Shown here one piece after another: positions 16,588 to 24,056 of a stretch of 57,581 bases of DNA. How positions within the stretch are numbered: position 1 is the first letter of the stretch; each line of letters starts with the position of its first letter. Below the pieces are notes generated by a model. That model did no database searches, was not told the DNA's origin, and worked only from the letters and a program-made list of their open reading frames with translations. The DNA lies in contig NZ_CAMLJP010000024.1 in assembly GCF_946480385.1 (NCBI RefSeq), forward strand, positions 1-57,581. The letters are read 5' to 3'. Position numbers and translations under genes: made by a program. This stretch comes from an uncultured Azospirillum sp. (GTDB taxonomy: Bacteria; Pseudomonadota; Alphaproteobacteria; Azospirillales; Azospirillaceae).

Positions 16588-17708
16588 GGATCGTCTATTT
16601 CACCCATTCGCTGGCCTCCTGCTGGAACCACGGCAACGCCCATTTCCTGCGCGGTGTCCTGCGCGACCTGATCGCCCGCGGCCATGACGTGCAGGTGCTG
16701 GAGCCGGAAGGGGCCTGGAGCCTGGAAAACCTGCTGGCCGACCATGGCGAGGCCGGGCTGGACGCCTATCGCACGCTCTATCCGGAGCTGTCGTCGCGCA
16801 CCATGCCGAAGGGCTTCGATGTGGAGGCGGCCTGCGACGGTGCCGATCTGGTGATCGTCCATGAATGGAACGATCCGGCGCTGGTCGCCGCCGTCGGCGA
16901 AGCGCGCAAGCGCGGCGGGCGCTTCACCCTGCTGTTCCACGACACCCATCACCGCGCGGTCAGCGATCCCGAGGCGATCAACGCCTTCGATTTATCCGGC
17001 TATGACGGCGTGCTGGCCTTCGGCGAGACGCTCGCCGCCGTCTACCGCCGCTGGGGCTGGGAGGGCCGGGTCTTCGTCTGGCACGAGGCCGCCGACATCC
17101 GCCTGTTCCATCCGCCGGCTGAGGAAGGTCCGCGCACCGGCGCGGTGTGGATCGGCAATTGGGGCGACGGTGAGCGGACGGAGGAGCTTGAACGCTTCCT
17201 GTTCGCGCCGGCCAGGGACGCCGGGCTGCCGCTGGAGATCTACGGCGTGCGCTATCCAAAGCCGGCCCTGGCGACGCTGAAGCGCTACGGCATCGCCTAC
17301 AAGGGTTGGCTGCCGAACGCGCGGGCGCCGGAGATCTTCGCCCGCCACCGCGTGACCGTCCATGTGCCGCGCCGCTTCTATGTCGACATGCTGCCGGGCA
17401 TTCCGACCATCCGTGTGTTCGAGGCGCTGGCCTGCGGCATCCCCTTGGTCAGCGCGCCGTGGAGCGATGCCGAAGGGCTGTTCCGCCCCGGCCGCGACTT
17501 CCTGTTCGCCCGCGACGGCGGGGAGATGGCCGCCCATCTGCGCGCCGTCGACCGGGACGAGGGGCTGCGCACCGAGCTGGTCCGCAACGGGTTGGAGACG
17601 ATCCGCGCCCGCCATACGTGCGCCCACCGCGTCGACGAGCTGCTGTCCATCGTCGCCAGCCTGCGCGGCAATCAAAAAGAATCGGTCCTTGAGGAGTCCG
17701 CCCGATGA
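16584..17708 (+). CDS. CgeB-like glycosyltransferase, first of three tandem paralogues
   Basis: 374 residues. The N-terminus MRIVYFTHSLASCWNHGNAH is shared in pattern with the next two genes (small hydrophobic strand, Ser-rich loop, W-N-G, then an alpha helix). The C-terminal half has the glycosyl transferases group 1_2 pattern: ALATLKRYGIAYKGWLP, VPRRFYVDMLPGIPTIRVFEALACG and a Glu-x-L-A-C-G donor loop near residue 280. Starts at GTG 16584 (GTGA overlap with the upstream stop). Cytoplasmic. CgeB relatives glycosylate surface polymers; donor and acceptor are unknown here. Confidence 0.82.
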   Translation: MRIVYFTHSLASCWNHGNAHFLRGVLRDLIARGHDVQVLEPEGAWSLENLLADHGEAGLDAYRTLYPELSSRTMPKGFDVEAACDGADLVIVHEWNDPALVAAVGEARKRGGRFTLLFHDTHHRAVSDPEAINAFDLSGYDGVLAFGETLAAVYRRWGWEGRVFVWHEAADIRLFHPPAEEGPRTGAVWIGNWGDGERTEELERFLFAPARDAGLPLEIYGVRYPKPALATLKRYGIAYKGWLPNARAPEIFARHRVTVHVPRRFYVDMLPGIPTIRVFEALACGIPLVSAPWSDAEGLFRPGRDFLFARDGGEMAAHLRAVDRDEGLRTELVRNGLETIRARHTCAHRVDELLSIVASLRGNQKESVLEESAR

Positions 17709-18799
17709 AGATGGCCTTTTACGGGTCCAGCCTGCTGTCCTCCTACTGGAACGGCGCCGCCACCTATTACCGCGGCATGCTGAGCGAACTGGCCAAGCAT
17801 GGCTGGGACATCACCTTCTACGAGCCGGACGCCTTCGACCGCCAGAAGCACCGCGACATCGAGCCGCCGGACTATGCCAAGGTCGTTGTCTATGACGCCA
17901 CGCTGGAGGCCTGCCGCGCGGTGATCGCCGAAGCGGTGAAGGCCGACGTGGTGGTGAAGGCGAATGGCGTCGGCGTCTTCGACGACGAACTGCTGGACGG
18001 CGTGATGGACGCCGCCAACCCGCAGGCCCTGCGCATTTATTGGGATGTCGATGCCCCGGCGACCTTGGCGGAGCTGCGGCAGGCGCCCGACCATGTGCTG
18101 CGCCGCCGCCTGCCGGAACTGGACTTCGTGCTGACCTATGGCGGCGGGCCGCCGGTGGTCTCGGCCTACGAGGCGATGGGGGCGCCGGTCTGCCGGCCGA
18201 TCTACAACGCGCTGGACCCGTCCACCCACCATCCGGTGCCGCCGCAGGGCCGCTTCCGCGCCGACCTGAATTTCCTCGGCAACCGGCTGCCCGACCGCGA
18301 GGCGCGGGTGGAGCGCTTCTTCCTGGAGCCGGCGGCGCGCAACCCCGATGCCCGCTACATCATCGGCGGCAGCGGCTGGGAGACCAAGGGACTGCCGGGC
18401 AACGTCACCCACATCGGCCATGTCGGCACCGCCGACCACAACGCCTTCAACAGCTCGGCCAAGGCGGTGCTGAACATCGCCCGCGACAGCATGGCGGAGT
18501 TCGGCTTTTCCCCCGCCACCCGCGTGTTCGAGGCGGCCGGCGCCGGCGCCTGCCTGATAACCGACGCCTGGGAAGGGGTGGAGCTGTTCCTGGCCCCGGA
18601 CGAGGAGGTGCTGGTCGCCCGCGATGGGCAGGACGTGACCGACCACCTGCGCGCGCTGACGCCGGAACGCTCGCGCGCCATCGGCGAGGCGGCGCGGCGC
18701 CGCATCCTGGCCGGCCACACCTATGCCCGCCGGGCGGTCGAGGTGGACCAGCTGTTGCGCGGCGCGCTGGCCGCCCGCCGGGAACGGAGCGCGGCATGA
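17705..18799 (+). CDS. CgeB-like glycosyltransferase, second of three tandem paralogues
   Basis: 364 residues. It opens MKMAFYGSSLLSSYWNGAAT, clearly related to the flanking genes. The middle segment has IYWDVDAPATLAELR (residues ~114-128) and LTYGGGPPVVSAYEAMGA, both echoed in the third paralogue (FYDIDTPVTLAKLE, FTGGPTLDRLMEQYG). The donor domain ends with FSPATRVFEAAGAGACLITD. ATGA overlaps occur at both ends. The closer resemblance of this gene to the third copy than to the first suggests a later duplication. Confidence 0.83.
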   Translation: MKMAFYGSSLLSSYWNGAATYYRGMLSELAKHGWDITFYEPDAFDRQKHRDIEPPDYAKVVVYDATLEACRAVIAEAVKADVVVKANGVGVFDDELLDGVMDAANPQALRIYWDVDAPATLAELRQAPDHVLRRRLPELDFVLTYGGGPPVVSAYEAMGAPVCRPIYNALDPSTHHPVPPQGRFRADLNFLGNRLPDREARVERFFLEPAARNPDARYIIGGSGWETKGLPGNVTHIGHVGTADHNAFNSSAKAVLNIARDSMAEFGFSPATRVFEAAGAGACLITDAWEGVELFLAPDEEVLVARDGQDVTDHLRALTPERSRAIGEAARRRILAGHTYARRAVEVDQLLRGALAARRERSAA

Positions 18800-19872
18800 A
18801 GCTGGTCGTCCTGGGGCTCAGCCTGTCCTCCTCCTGGGGGAATGGGCACGCCACCACCTTCCGCGCGCTGCTGAAATCCTTCGCGGCGCGCGGGCACGAG
18901 ATCCTGTTCCTGGAGCGGGACGTTCCCTGGTATGCCGACAACCGCGACCTGCCGAACCCGGGCTGGTGCGAGCTGGCCTTCTACACGGACCTCGAGGATC
19001 TGAAGCGCTTCACCGCTGATGTGGCCGGGGCGGATGCGGTGCTGGTCGGATCCTACGTGCCGGAAGGCGTGGCGGTCGGACGCTGGGCGCAGGAGACGGC
19101 GCGGGGCGTGGTGGCCTTCTACGACATCGACACGCCGGTGACCCTGGCGAAGCTGGAGCGCGGCGATTACGAGTATCTCGCGCCGGAGGTCATCCCCGGT
19201 TACGACGTGTATTTCTCCTTCACCGGCGGGCCGACGCTCGACCGGTTGATGGAGCAGTACGGCTCGCCGGCGGCCCGCGCGCTCTATTGCTCTGTGGATG
19301 CGGAGGCCTACGCGCCCATGCCGGTGCCCAAACGCTGGGATCTCAGCTATCTCGGCACCTACAGCATCGACCGCCAGCCGACGCTGGACCGTCTGCTGCT
19401 GGAGCCGGCGCGCCGCGCGCCGGAGCTGCGCTTCGTGGTGGCCGGGCCGCAATACCCGGACGACATCGTCTGGCCGGCGAATGTGGAGCGGTTGCACCAT
19501 GTGCCGCCGGCCGACCATCCGGCCTTCTATGCGGCGAGCCGTTTCACCCTGAACGTGACGCGCGAGGACATGATCCGCGCCGGCTACAGCCCCAGCGTCC
19601 GCCTGTTCGAGGCGGCGGCCTGCGCCACGCCGATCATCTCCGACATCTGGGACGGCATCGACACGCTGCTGGAGCCAGGGCGGGAGATCATCCTGGCGGA
19701 AAGCGCCGACGAGGTGCTGGAGGTGCTGCGCCGCCCGGCGGCGGAGGGTGAGATCGGCGAGCAGGCGCGCCGGCGGATCCTGGCCGCCCACACCGCGGCG
19801 CACCGGGCCGAAACGCTGGAGCGCGAACTGGTCGCGGCGATGGAGCGCGGAAAGGTCAGGGAGGGGGCGTAA
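18796..19872 (+). CDS. CgeB-like glycosyltransferase, third of three tandem paralogues
   Basis: 358 residues, MKLVVLGLSLSSSWGNGHAT at the start. Domain order is as in the second copy: AFYDIDTPVTLAKLERG (residues ~110-126), VYFSFTGGPTLDRLMEQYG, LSYLGTYSIDRQPTLDRLL at the domain link, and the donor loop SPSVRLFEAAACATPIISD (~262-280). Last gene of the rightward arm. Its TAA stop is in the loop of a strong hairpin. Predicted cytoplasmic sugar transferase; specificity unknown. Confidence 0.83.
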   Translation: MKLVVLGLSLSSSWGNGHATTFRALLKSFAARGHEILFLERDVPWYADNRDLPNPGWCELAFYTDLEDLKRFTADVAGADAVLVGSYVPEGVAVGRWAQETARGVVAFYDIDTPVTLAKLERGDYEYLAPEVIPGYDVYFSFTGGPTLDRLMEQYGSPAARALYCSVDAEAYAPMPVPKRWDLSYLGTYSIDRQPTLDRLLLEPARRAPELRFVVAGPQYPDDIVWPANVERLHHVPPADHPAFYAASRFTLNVTREDMIRAGYSPSVRLFEAAACATPIISDIWDGIDTLLEPGREIILAESADEVLEVLRRPAAEGEIGEQARRRILAAHTAAHRAETLERELVAAMERGKVREGA

Positions 19873-19881
19873 CGCCCCCTC
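19861..19881. terminator. Perfect hairpin between the glycosyltransferase operon and hbd
   Basis: GAGGGGGCGT and ACGCCCCCTC are exact inverted arms separated by one base, giving a stem of at least 9 bp with the TAA stop of the last glycosyltransferase in the loop. It sits between convergent genes 20 bp apart and could act in both directions. There is no U tract. Confidence 0.55.
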
Positions 19882-19892
19882 ACCCCCAGCAC

Positions 19893-20759
19893 TTACTTGC
19901 TGTAGTCGTAGAAGCCGCGGCCGGACTTGCGGCCGAGGAAGCCAGCGTCGACCATCTCCTTCAGCAGCGGGGCCGGGCGGTACTTCGGGTCGTTGAAGCC
20001 TTCATAGAAGACCTCCATCACCGACAGCATGGTGTCCAGACCGATCAGGTCGGCGAGAGCGAGCGGGCCGATCGGGTGGTTGCAGCCAGCCTTCATGCCG
20101 GCGTCGATGTCCTCGGCGGTGGCGATGCCTTCCTGCAGCGCGAAGATCGCCTCGTTGATCATCGGGCAGAGGATGCGGTTGACGGCGAAGCCGGGGCTGT
20201 TCTTTGCGGTGATCGGCGACTTGCCGACGCGCTTGGCGAAGGCCATCGCCTTGGCGTGGGTGTCGTCGCTGGTCTGGATGCCGCGAATGATCTCCAACAG
20301 CGCCATCAGCGGCACCGGGTTGAAGAAGTGCAGGCCGATGAAGCGGTCCGGACGGTCGGTGGCCGTCGCCAGCTTGGTGATGGAGATCGACGAGGTGTTG
20401 GTGGCGACCAGCGCCTCCGGCTTCAGGGTCGCGCAGAGGTCCTTCAGGATCTTGACCTTCAGGTCCTCGTTCTCGGTCGCGGCCTCGATCACCAGATCGC
20501 AAGCAGCCAGCTTCGACTTGTCGATGGTGGCGGTGATGCGCGCCAGGGCCGCTTCGCGGTCGGCGGCGGTCATCTTCTCCTTCTTGACCAGACGGTCCAG
20601 GCTGCCGGCGACGGTCGACAGGCCGCGCTGCACCGCTTCCTCGGAGATGTCGGTCATCACCACCGTCAGGCCGGCGACGGCGCAGACCTGGGCGATGCCG
20701 TTACCCATCTGACCGGCGCCGATGACGCCGATGGTCTCGATTCCCATGCTCTCGGCCAT
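19893..20759 (-). CDS. hbd: 3-Hydroxybutyryl-CoA dehydrogenase
   Basis: 288 residues, NAD(P)-dependent interconversion of acetoacetyl-CoA and 3-hydroxybutyryl-CoA. The N-terminal Rossmann motif is [18 protein letters not shown] (residues ~9-26). The conserved [12 protein letters not shown] and [12 protein letters not shown] precede the catalytic His in [11 protein letters not shown], and the C-terminal domain begins [13 protein letters not shown]. It ends [13 protein letters not shown] as usual. Start ATG 20759 follows AGGGACAAG. Further in-frame residues upstream are not family-like. It probably serves butyrate/PHB metabolism. Stands alone, divergent from the ABC importer. Confidence 0.95.
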   Translation of the reverse strand: MAESMGIETIGVIGAGQMGNGIAQVCAVAGLTVVMTDISEEAVQRGLSTVAGSLDRLVKKEKMTAADREAALARITATIDKSKLAACDLVIEAATENEDLKVKILKDLCATLKPEALVATNTSSISITKLATATDRPDRFIGLHFFNPVPLMALLEIIRGIQTSDDTHAKAMAFAKRVGKSPITAKNSPGFAVNRILCPMINEAIFALQEGIATAEDIDAGMKAGCNHPIGPLALADLIGLDTMLSVMEVFYEGFNDPKYRPAPLLKEMVDAGFLGRKSGRGFYDYSK

Positions 20760-20902
20760 GTTTCTTGTCCCTATCGTTGAGCGCGTGCGTTGGTTCGCAG
20801 ATGCAGCATGTTCTACACGCATTTTCGTTGCGCTGCGATGACTTGTCGTATGCGGCAAGGGGGGCTTCCGTCCGGCGCGGCGACCTGCCGCAGCCCTGCC
20901 AT

Positions 20903-20918
20903 CGGCGGAAATCCGCCG
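20903..20918. promoter_or_regulatory. Upstream dyad A (candidate enhancer/operator)
   Basis: CGGCGGAAATCCGCCG, a 7-bp inverted repeat around AA. It is the exact reverse complement of dyad B. Centre about 131 bp before the predicted sigma-54 start point. Confidence 0.6.
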
Positions 20919-20934
20919 ACTGTGAGGACCGGAA

Positions 20935-20950
20935 CGGCGGATTTCCGCCG
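20935..20950. promoter_or_regulatory. Upstream dyad B (candidate enhancer/operator)
   Basis: CGGCGGATTTCCGCCG, 32 bp centre to centre from dyad A, close to three helical turns, so two dimers would sit on the same DNA face. Centre about 99 bp before the predicted start point. As RNA the two dyads could also pair as one 16-bp stem with a 16-base loop. Confidence 0.6.
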
Positions 20951-21014
20951 AAACGGCCCGCGGTCGGAAAGGCCGGGTCCAGGCTTTTCAACTGTTTGCG
21001 CGGCGAACTGATTA

Positions 21015-21030
21015 TGGCATGCCGCTTGCT
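21015..21030 (+). promoter_or_regulatory. Sigma-54 (-24/-12) promoter of the ABC importer
   Basis: TGGCATGCCGCTTGCT matches the consensus TGGCACG-N4-TTGCW at all but one base, with exactly 10 bases between the GG and GC doublets. Expected start about 21041, giving a ~46-base leader before ATG 21088. The two dyads lie at typical activator distance upstream. Confidence 0.7.
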
Positions 21031-21087
21031 CTTCTCTGAGGCAACCGCGGCGACGGGTCGCGGATCAAGCCCCATGGGAGAGACCAG

Positions 21088-22098
21088 ATGCTCAGGAAGA
21101 CCCTGCTTGCCGCCACCGCCTTCGCCGCCGCCGCGCTCGCCACCCAGGCCGCCTCGGCCGCCGATCTGGTCCGACTCGGCAACCTGAAATTCGCCCATTA
21201 CGGCGCGGTGTCCTACATGAAGGAGATCGCCGGCAAGTACGACCTGAAGATCGAAGAGCGGGTCTTCCCCAAGGGCATCGACATCCTGCCGGCCATCGTC
21301 GCCGGTGAGATCGACGTCGCGGCCAGCGCCGTCGACGCCGCCATCGCCGGCCGCGCGTCGGGCGTGCCGATCTATGCGGTGGCCGGCTTCGCCAAGGGCG
21401 GCGCCCGCATCGTCGCGCGGCCGAACGCGGGCATCAAGGGCATCGCCGACCTGAAGGGCAAGAAGGTCGCCACCCCGCGCGGCGGCGCCCAGGAGCTGAT
21501 CCTGTTGGCCGAGTTGTCGAAGCATGGGCTGAGCTGGTCCGACCGTCCGGGCAAGGACGTGCAGATCGTCTACATGGCCTACGCCGACATGAATCAGGCC
21601 CTGCTGGCCGGCAGCATCGACGCCATGTCGCAGTCCGAGCCGCAGTCGAGCCAAGCCATCAACAAGGGCTTCGGCGTCGAGGTGCTGAAGCCCTACGACA
21701 CCGAGTTGGGCGAGCCGGTGCGGTCGCTGGTGGTCACCGAGGATTTCTACAAGAAGAAGCATGATGTGGCCGAGCGGCTGATCCGCTGCTTCGTCGAGGC
21801 GACGGCGACCTTCATCGCCAACCCCGATCTGGCCGAGAAATATGTCCGCGAACAGATGTTCAAGGGCCAGCTGAGCAGCCAGGACTTCAAGGACGCCATC
21901 GGCAACTCGCCCTACAGCTACGACATCTCGGTCCATCACGTTCAGGTCACGACCGACATGATGCAGAAGTTCGGCGTCGGCCGCATGGACACCCCGCCGA
22001 AGGCCGAGGAGTGGGTGAAGCTGGACCTGCTGGAGAAGGCGAAGGCCACCAAGGCTGCCGCGAACGATGCCGCTGCCGGCACCGTGAAGGCGAACTGA
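21088..22098 (+). CDS. ABC transporter substrate-binding protein (SsuA/NrtA/TauA-like)
   Basis: 336-residue periplasmic binding protein. The Sec signal peptide covers residues 1-25 (core AATAFAAAALATQA, cleavage near ASA|AD). The NMT1/SsuA-like fold is shown by AHYGAVSYMKEIAGKYDL, VAGEIDVAASAVDAAIAG and IADLKGKKVATPRGGAQELIL. The Lys/Ala-rich tail (from ~320) looks disordered. Ribosome binding site GGGAG at 21077-21081. First gene of a three-gene importer with permease and ATPase. The family takes up sulfonates, nitrate, cyanate, taurine or thiamine precursors. The sigma-54 promoter favours a nitrogen-containing substrate. Confidence 0.9.
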   Translation: MLRKTLLAATAFAAAALATQAASAADLVRLGNLKFAHYGAVSYMKEIAGKYDLKIEERVFPKGIDILPAIVAGEIDVAASAVDAAIAGRASGVPIYAVAGFAKGGARIVARPNAGIKGIADLKGKKVATPRGGAQELILLAELSKHGLSWSDRPGKDVQIVYMAYADMNQALLAGSIDAMSQSEPQSSQAINKGFGVEVLKPYDTELGEPVRSLVVTEDFYKKKHDVAERLIRCFVEATATFIANPDLAEKYVREQMFKGQLSSQDFKDAIGNSPYSYDISVHHVQVTTDMMQKFGVGRMDTPPKAEEWVKLDLLEKAKATKAAANDAAAGTVKAN

Positions 22099-22126
22099 GC
22101 CACACCCAGCGGAAGGAGGACGCCCG

Positions 22127-22960
22127 ATGTCCCAAGCCAAGCCCCGTTTCTCGCCCGCCGCCGTCGCGCGCGGCGCCCTGGTTCCGGTCCTCGCCATCCT
22201 GCTGTGGCAGGCCCTGTCCAGTTCCGGCCTGATCAACCAGGTGGTTCTGCCGTCGCCCGTCGCGGTGGTGGAACGCTGGTGGGCCTACCTGCTGCCGACC
22301 GAGCCCTATGACCCGGCGCAATCCAGCTGGATCCTGTGGGCGCTGTCGGGCGAGATGCTGTTCGACGCCTGGTCCAGCCTGTACCGCGTGGTGCTGGGCT
22401 TCGCCGTCGGCGCCGGGCTGGCCCTTCCGCTGGGTCTCGCCATGGGTGGCAACCCGCGCATCTACGCGCTGTTCGATCCGCTGATGCAGGTGCTGCGGCC
22501 GATCCCGCCCATCGCCTACATCCCGTTGGCGATCCTGTGGTTCGGACTGGGCAACCCGCCGGCCGTGTTCCTGATCGCCATCGGCGCCTTCTTCCCGGTG
22601 CTGATGAACACCATCGCCGGGGTGCGCCATGTCGACGGCATCTATCTGCGCGCCGCCCGCAATCTGGGCGCCGGCCGGCTGACCATGTTCGTCCGCGTCA
22701 TCCTGCCGGCCGCCACCCCCTATATCCTGGCCGGCGCCCGGATCGGCATCGGCACCGCCTTCATCGTCGTGATCGTGTCGGAGATGATCGCCGTCAACTC
22801 CGGCCTCGGCTTCCGCATCCTGGAAGCGCGCGAATTCATGTGGTCCGACAAGATCATCGCCGGGATGTTCACCATCGGCCTGCTCGGCCTTGCCATCGAC
22901 ATCGGCATGAACCGCCTGAACAACCACCTGCTGCGCTGGCACCGCGGGCTTGAGAATTGA
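22127..22960 (+). CDS. ABC transporter permease (SsuC/TauC-like)
   Basis: 277 residues with about six membrane helices (first at ~15-35, then ~85-110, 125-145, 150-170, 205-225, 240-260). The EAA loop reads YLRAARNLGAGRLTMFVRVILPAATPYILAG in pattern (residues ~171-201), the contact site for the ATPase. Follows the binding protein by 28 bp behind GGAAGGAGG. The SsuC/NrtB/TauC group pairs with binding proteins of the type encoded upstream. Confidence 0.93.
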   Translation: MSQAKPRFSPAAVARGALVPVLAILLWQALSSSGLINQVVLPSPVAVVERWWAYLLPTEPYDPAQSSWILWALSGEMLFDAWSSLYRVVLGFAVGAGLALPLGLAMGGNPRIYALFDPLMQVLRPIPPIAYIPLAILWFGLGNPPAVFLIAIGAFFPVLMNTIAGVRHVDGIYLRAARNLGAGRLTMFVRVILPAATPYILAGARIGIGTAFIVVIVSEMIAVNSGLGFRILEAREFMWSDKIIAGMFTIGLLGLAIDIGMNRLNNHLLRWHRGLEN

Positions 22961-22976
22961 CCGGGAGGGATTGGAG

Positions 22977-23822
22977 ATGATGTCCATGCTGAAGACCGTT
23001 GCCGACACCACGCCCGTTCCCGACGCTGCGCCGGTGCAGATCCAGGTGCGCGGGGTGGAGAAGACCTTCGCCGTCGGTGCGCAGAAGATCGTCGCCCTGC
23101 AGAACATCGACCTCGACATCCGCAAGGGCGAGTTCATCTGCCTGCTCGGCCCGTCGGGCTGCGGCAAGTCCACGCTGCTGAACGCGGTGGCGGGGTTCCA
23201 GCCGGCGACGAAGGGCACCGTCACCGTCGATGGCCGCATCATCACCGAACCCGGCCCCGACCGCGGCATGGTGTTCCAGGAATATGCCCTGTTCCCCTGG
23301 ATGACGGTGGCGCAGAACGTCGCCTTCGGCCTGGAGATCAAGGGGATGTCCAAGGCCGAGATCGCCGAGCGGGTGGAGTGGCTGCTGCAGAAGCTGCATT
23401 TGCAGGACTTCCGCAACCGCTTCCCCAAGGACCTGTCGGGCGGCATGCGCCAGCGCGTCGCCATCGCCCGCGTGCTGGCGCTCGACAGCCCGATCCTGCT
23501 GATGGACGAGCCGTTCGGCGCGCTCGACGCCCTGACCCGCCGCACCCTTCAGGACGAGCTGCTGCGCATCTGGGAGGAGGTCGGCAAGACCATCCTGTTC
23601 GTCACCCACTCCATCGAGGAGAGCATCTATCTGGCCGACCGCATCATCGTGATGACCTACCGGCCGGGCACCATCAAGCGCGACGTCGTCGTCGACATGC
23701 CCCGCCCGCGCGACGGCTCCGCCCCGGAGTTCAACCGCCTGAAGCGCGAGCTGTCGCAGATGGTGATGGAGGAGCAGCAGCGCTTCAGCCAGGACGAGAT
23801 TCGGTCGGTGACTGCGGATTGA
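22977..23822 (+). CDS. ABC transporter ATP-binding protein (SsuB/TauB-like)
   Basis: 281 residues. Walker A is GPSGCGKST, the Q loop region MVFQEYALFPWM, the signature LSGGMRQRVAIAR, Walker B ILLMDEP, and the H loop FVTHSIEE, all intact. ATG 22977 was chosen because GGGAGGGA sits 7-14 bases before it; an upstream TTG (22950) lies inside the permease gene. Completes the importer. A hairpin-rich repeat follows the stop at once. Confidence 0.95.
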   Translation: MMSMLKTVADTTPVPDAAPVQIQVRGVEKTFAVGAQKIVALQNIDLDIRKGEFICLLGPSGCGKSTLLNAVAGFQPATKGTVTVDGRIITEPGPDRGMVFQEYALFPWMTVAQNVAFGLEIKGMSKAEIAERVEWLLQKLHLQDFRNRFPKDLSGGMRQRVAIARVLALDSPILLMDEPFGALDALTRRTLQDELLRIWEEVGKTILFVTHSIEESIYLADRIIVMTYRPGTIKRDVVVDMPRPRDGSAPEFNRLKRELSQMVMEEQQRFSQDEIRSVTAD

Positions 23823-23834
23823 GGGGGAGTAGCT

Positions 23835-24048
23835 CCCTCTCCCGTCCCGGGAGAGGGAAGGGGCCCACCGCGAAGCGGTGGGAAGGGTGAGGGGTGGTGC
23901 AAGGAACCATGCGGTTCGGGATTCTTGGGTCACCCCTCACCCTCCCCGCCTTTGGCGGGTCCCCTCCCTCTCCCGGGGCTCTCAGCGGACCTTTGATCCG
24001 CCTGACGCCGTCAGCACAAACGAAGTTTGTGCGAGAGGCGGGAGAGGG
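23835..24048. repeat. Hairpin-rich extragenic repeat cluster
   Basis: Compound palindromic element between convergent genes. It includes perfect hairpins CCCTCTCCCG/CGGGAGAGGG (23835-23857), CCCACCGC/GCGGTGGG (23864-23882) and GCACAAAC/GTTTGTGC (24014-24032). A 13-bp pair, AGGGTGAGGGGTG (23884-23896) and CACCCCTCACCCT (23931-23943), folds the middle. CGGGAGAGGG recurs at 24039-24048, mirroring the left end. It may act as a terminator for both neighbours. It resembles, but is not identical to, the element before cobA. Confidence 0.7.
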
Positions 24049-24056
24049 CAATTAAA

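Larger units (their letters stand above)
20760..21087. promoter_or_regulatory. Divergent control region of hbd and the ABC importer
   Basis: 328 bp without a gene. It contains two mirror-image 16-bp dyads (20903-20918 and 20935-20950) and a -24/-12 type promoter (21015-21030) for the rightward ABC operon. The hbd promoter must lie in the left ~130 bp, where no clear consensus was found. Confidence 0.7.
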
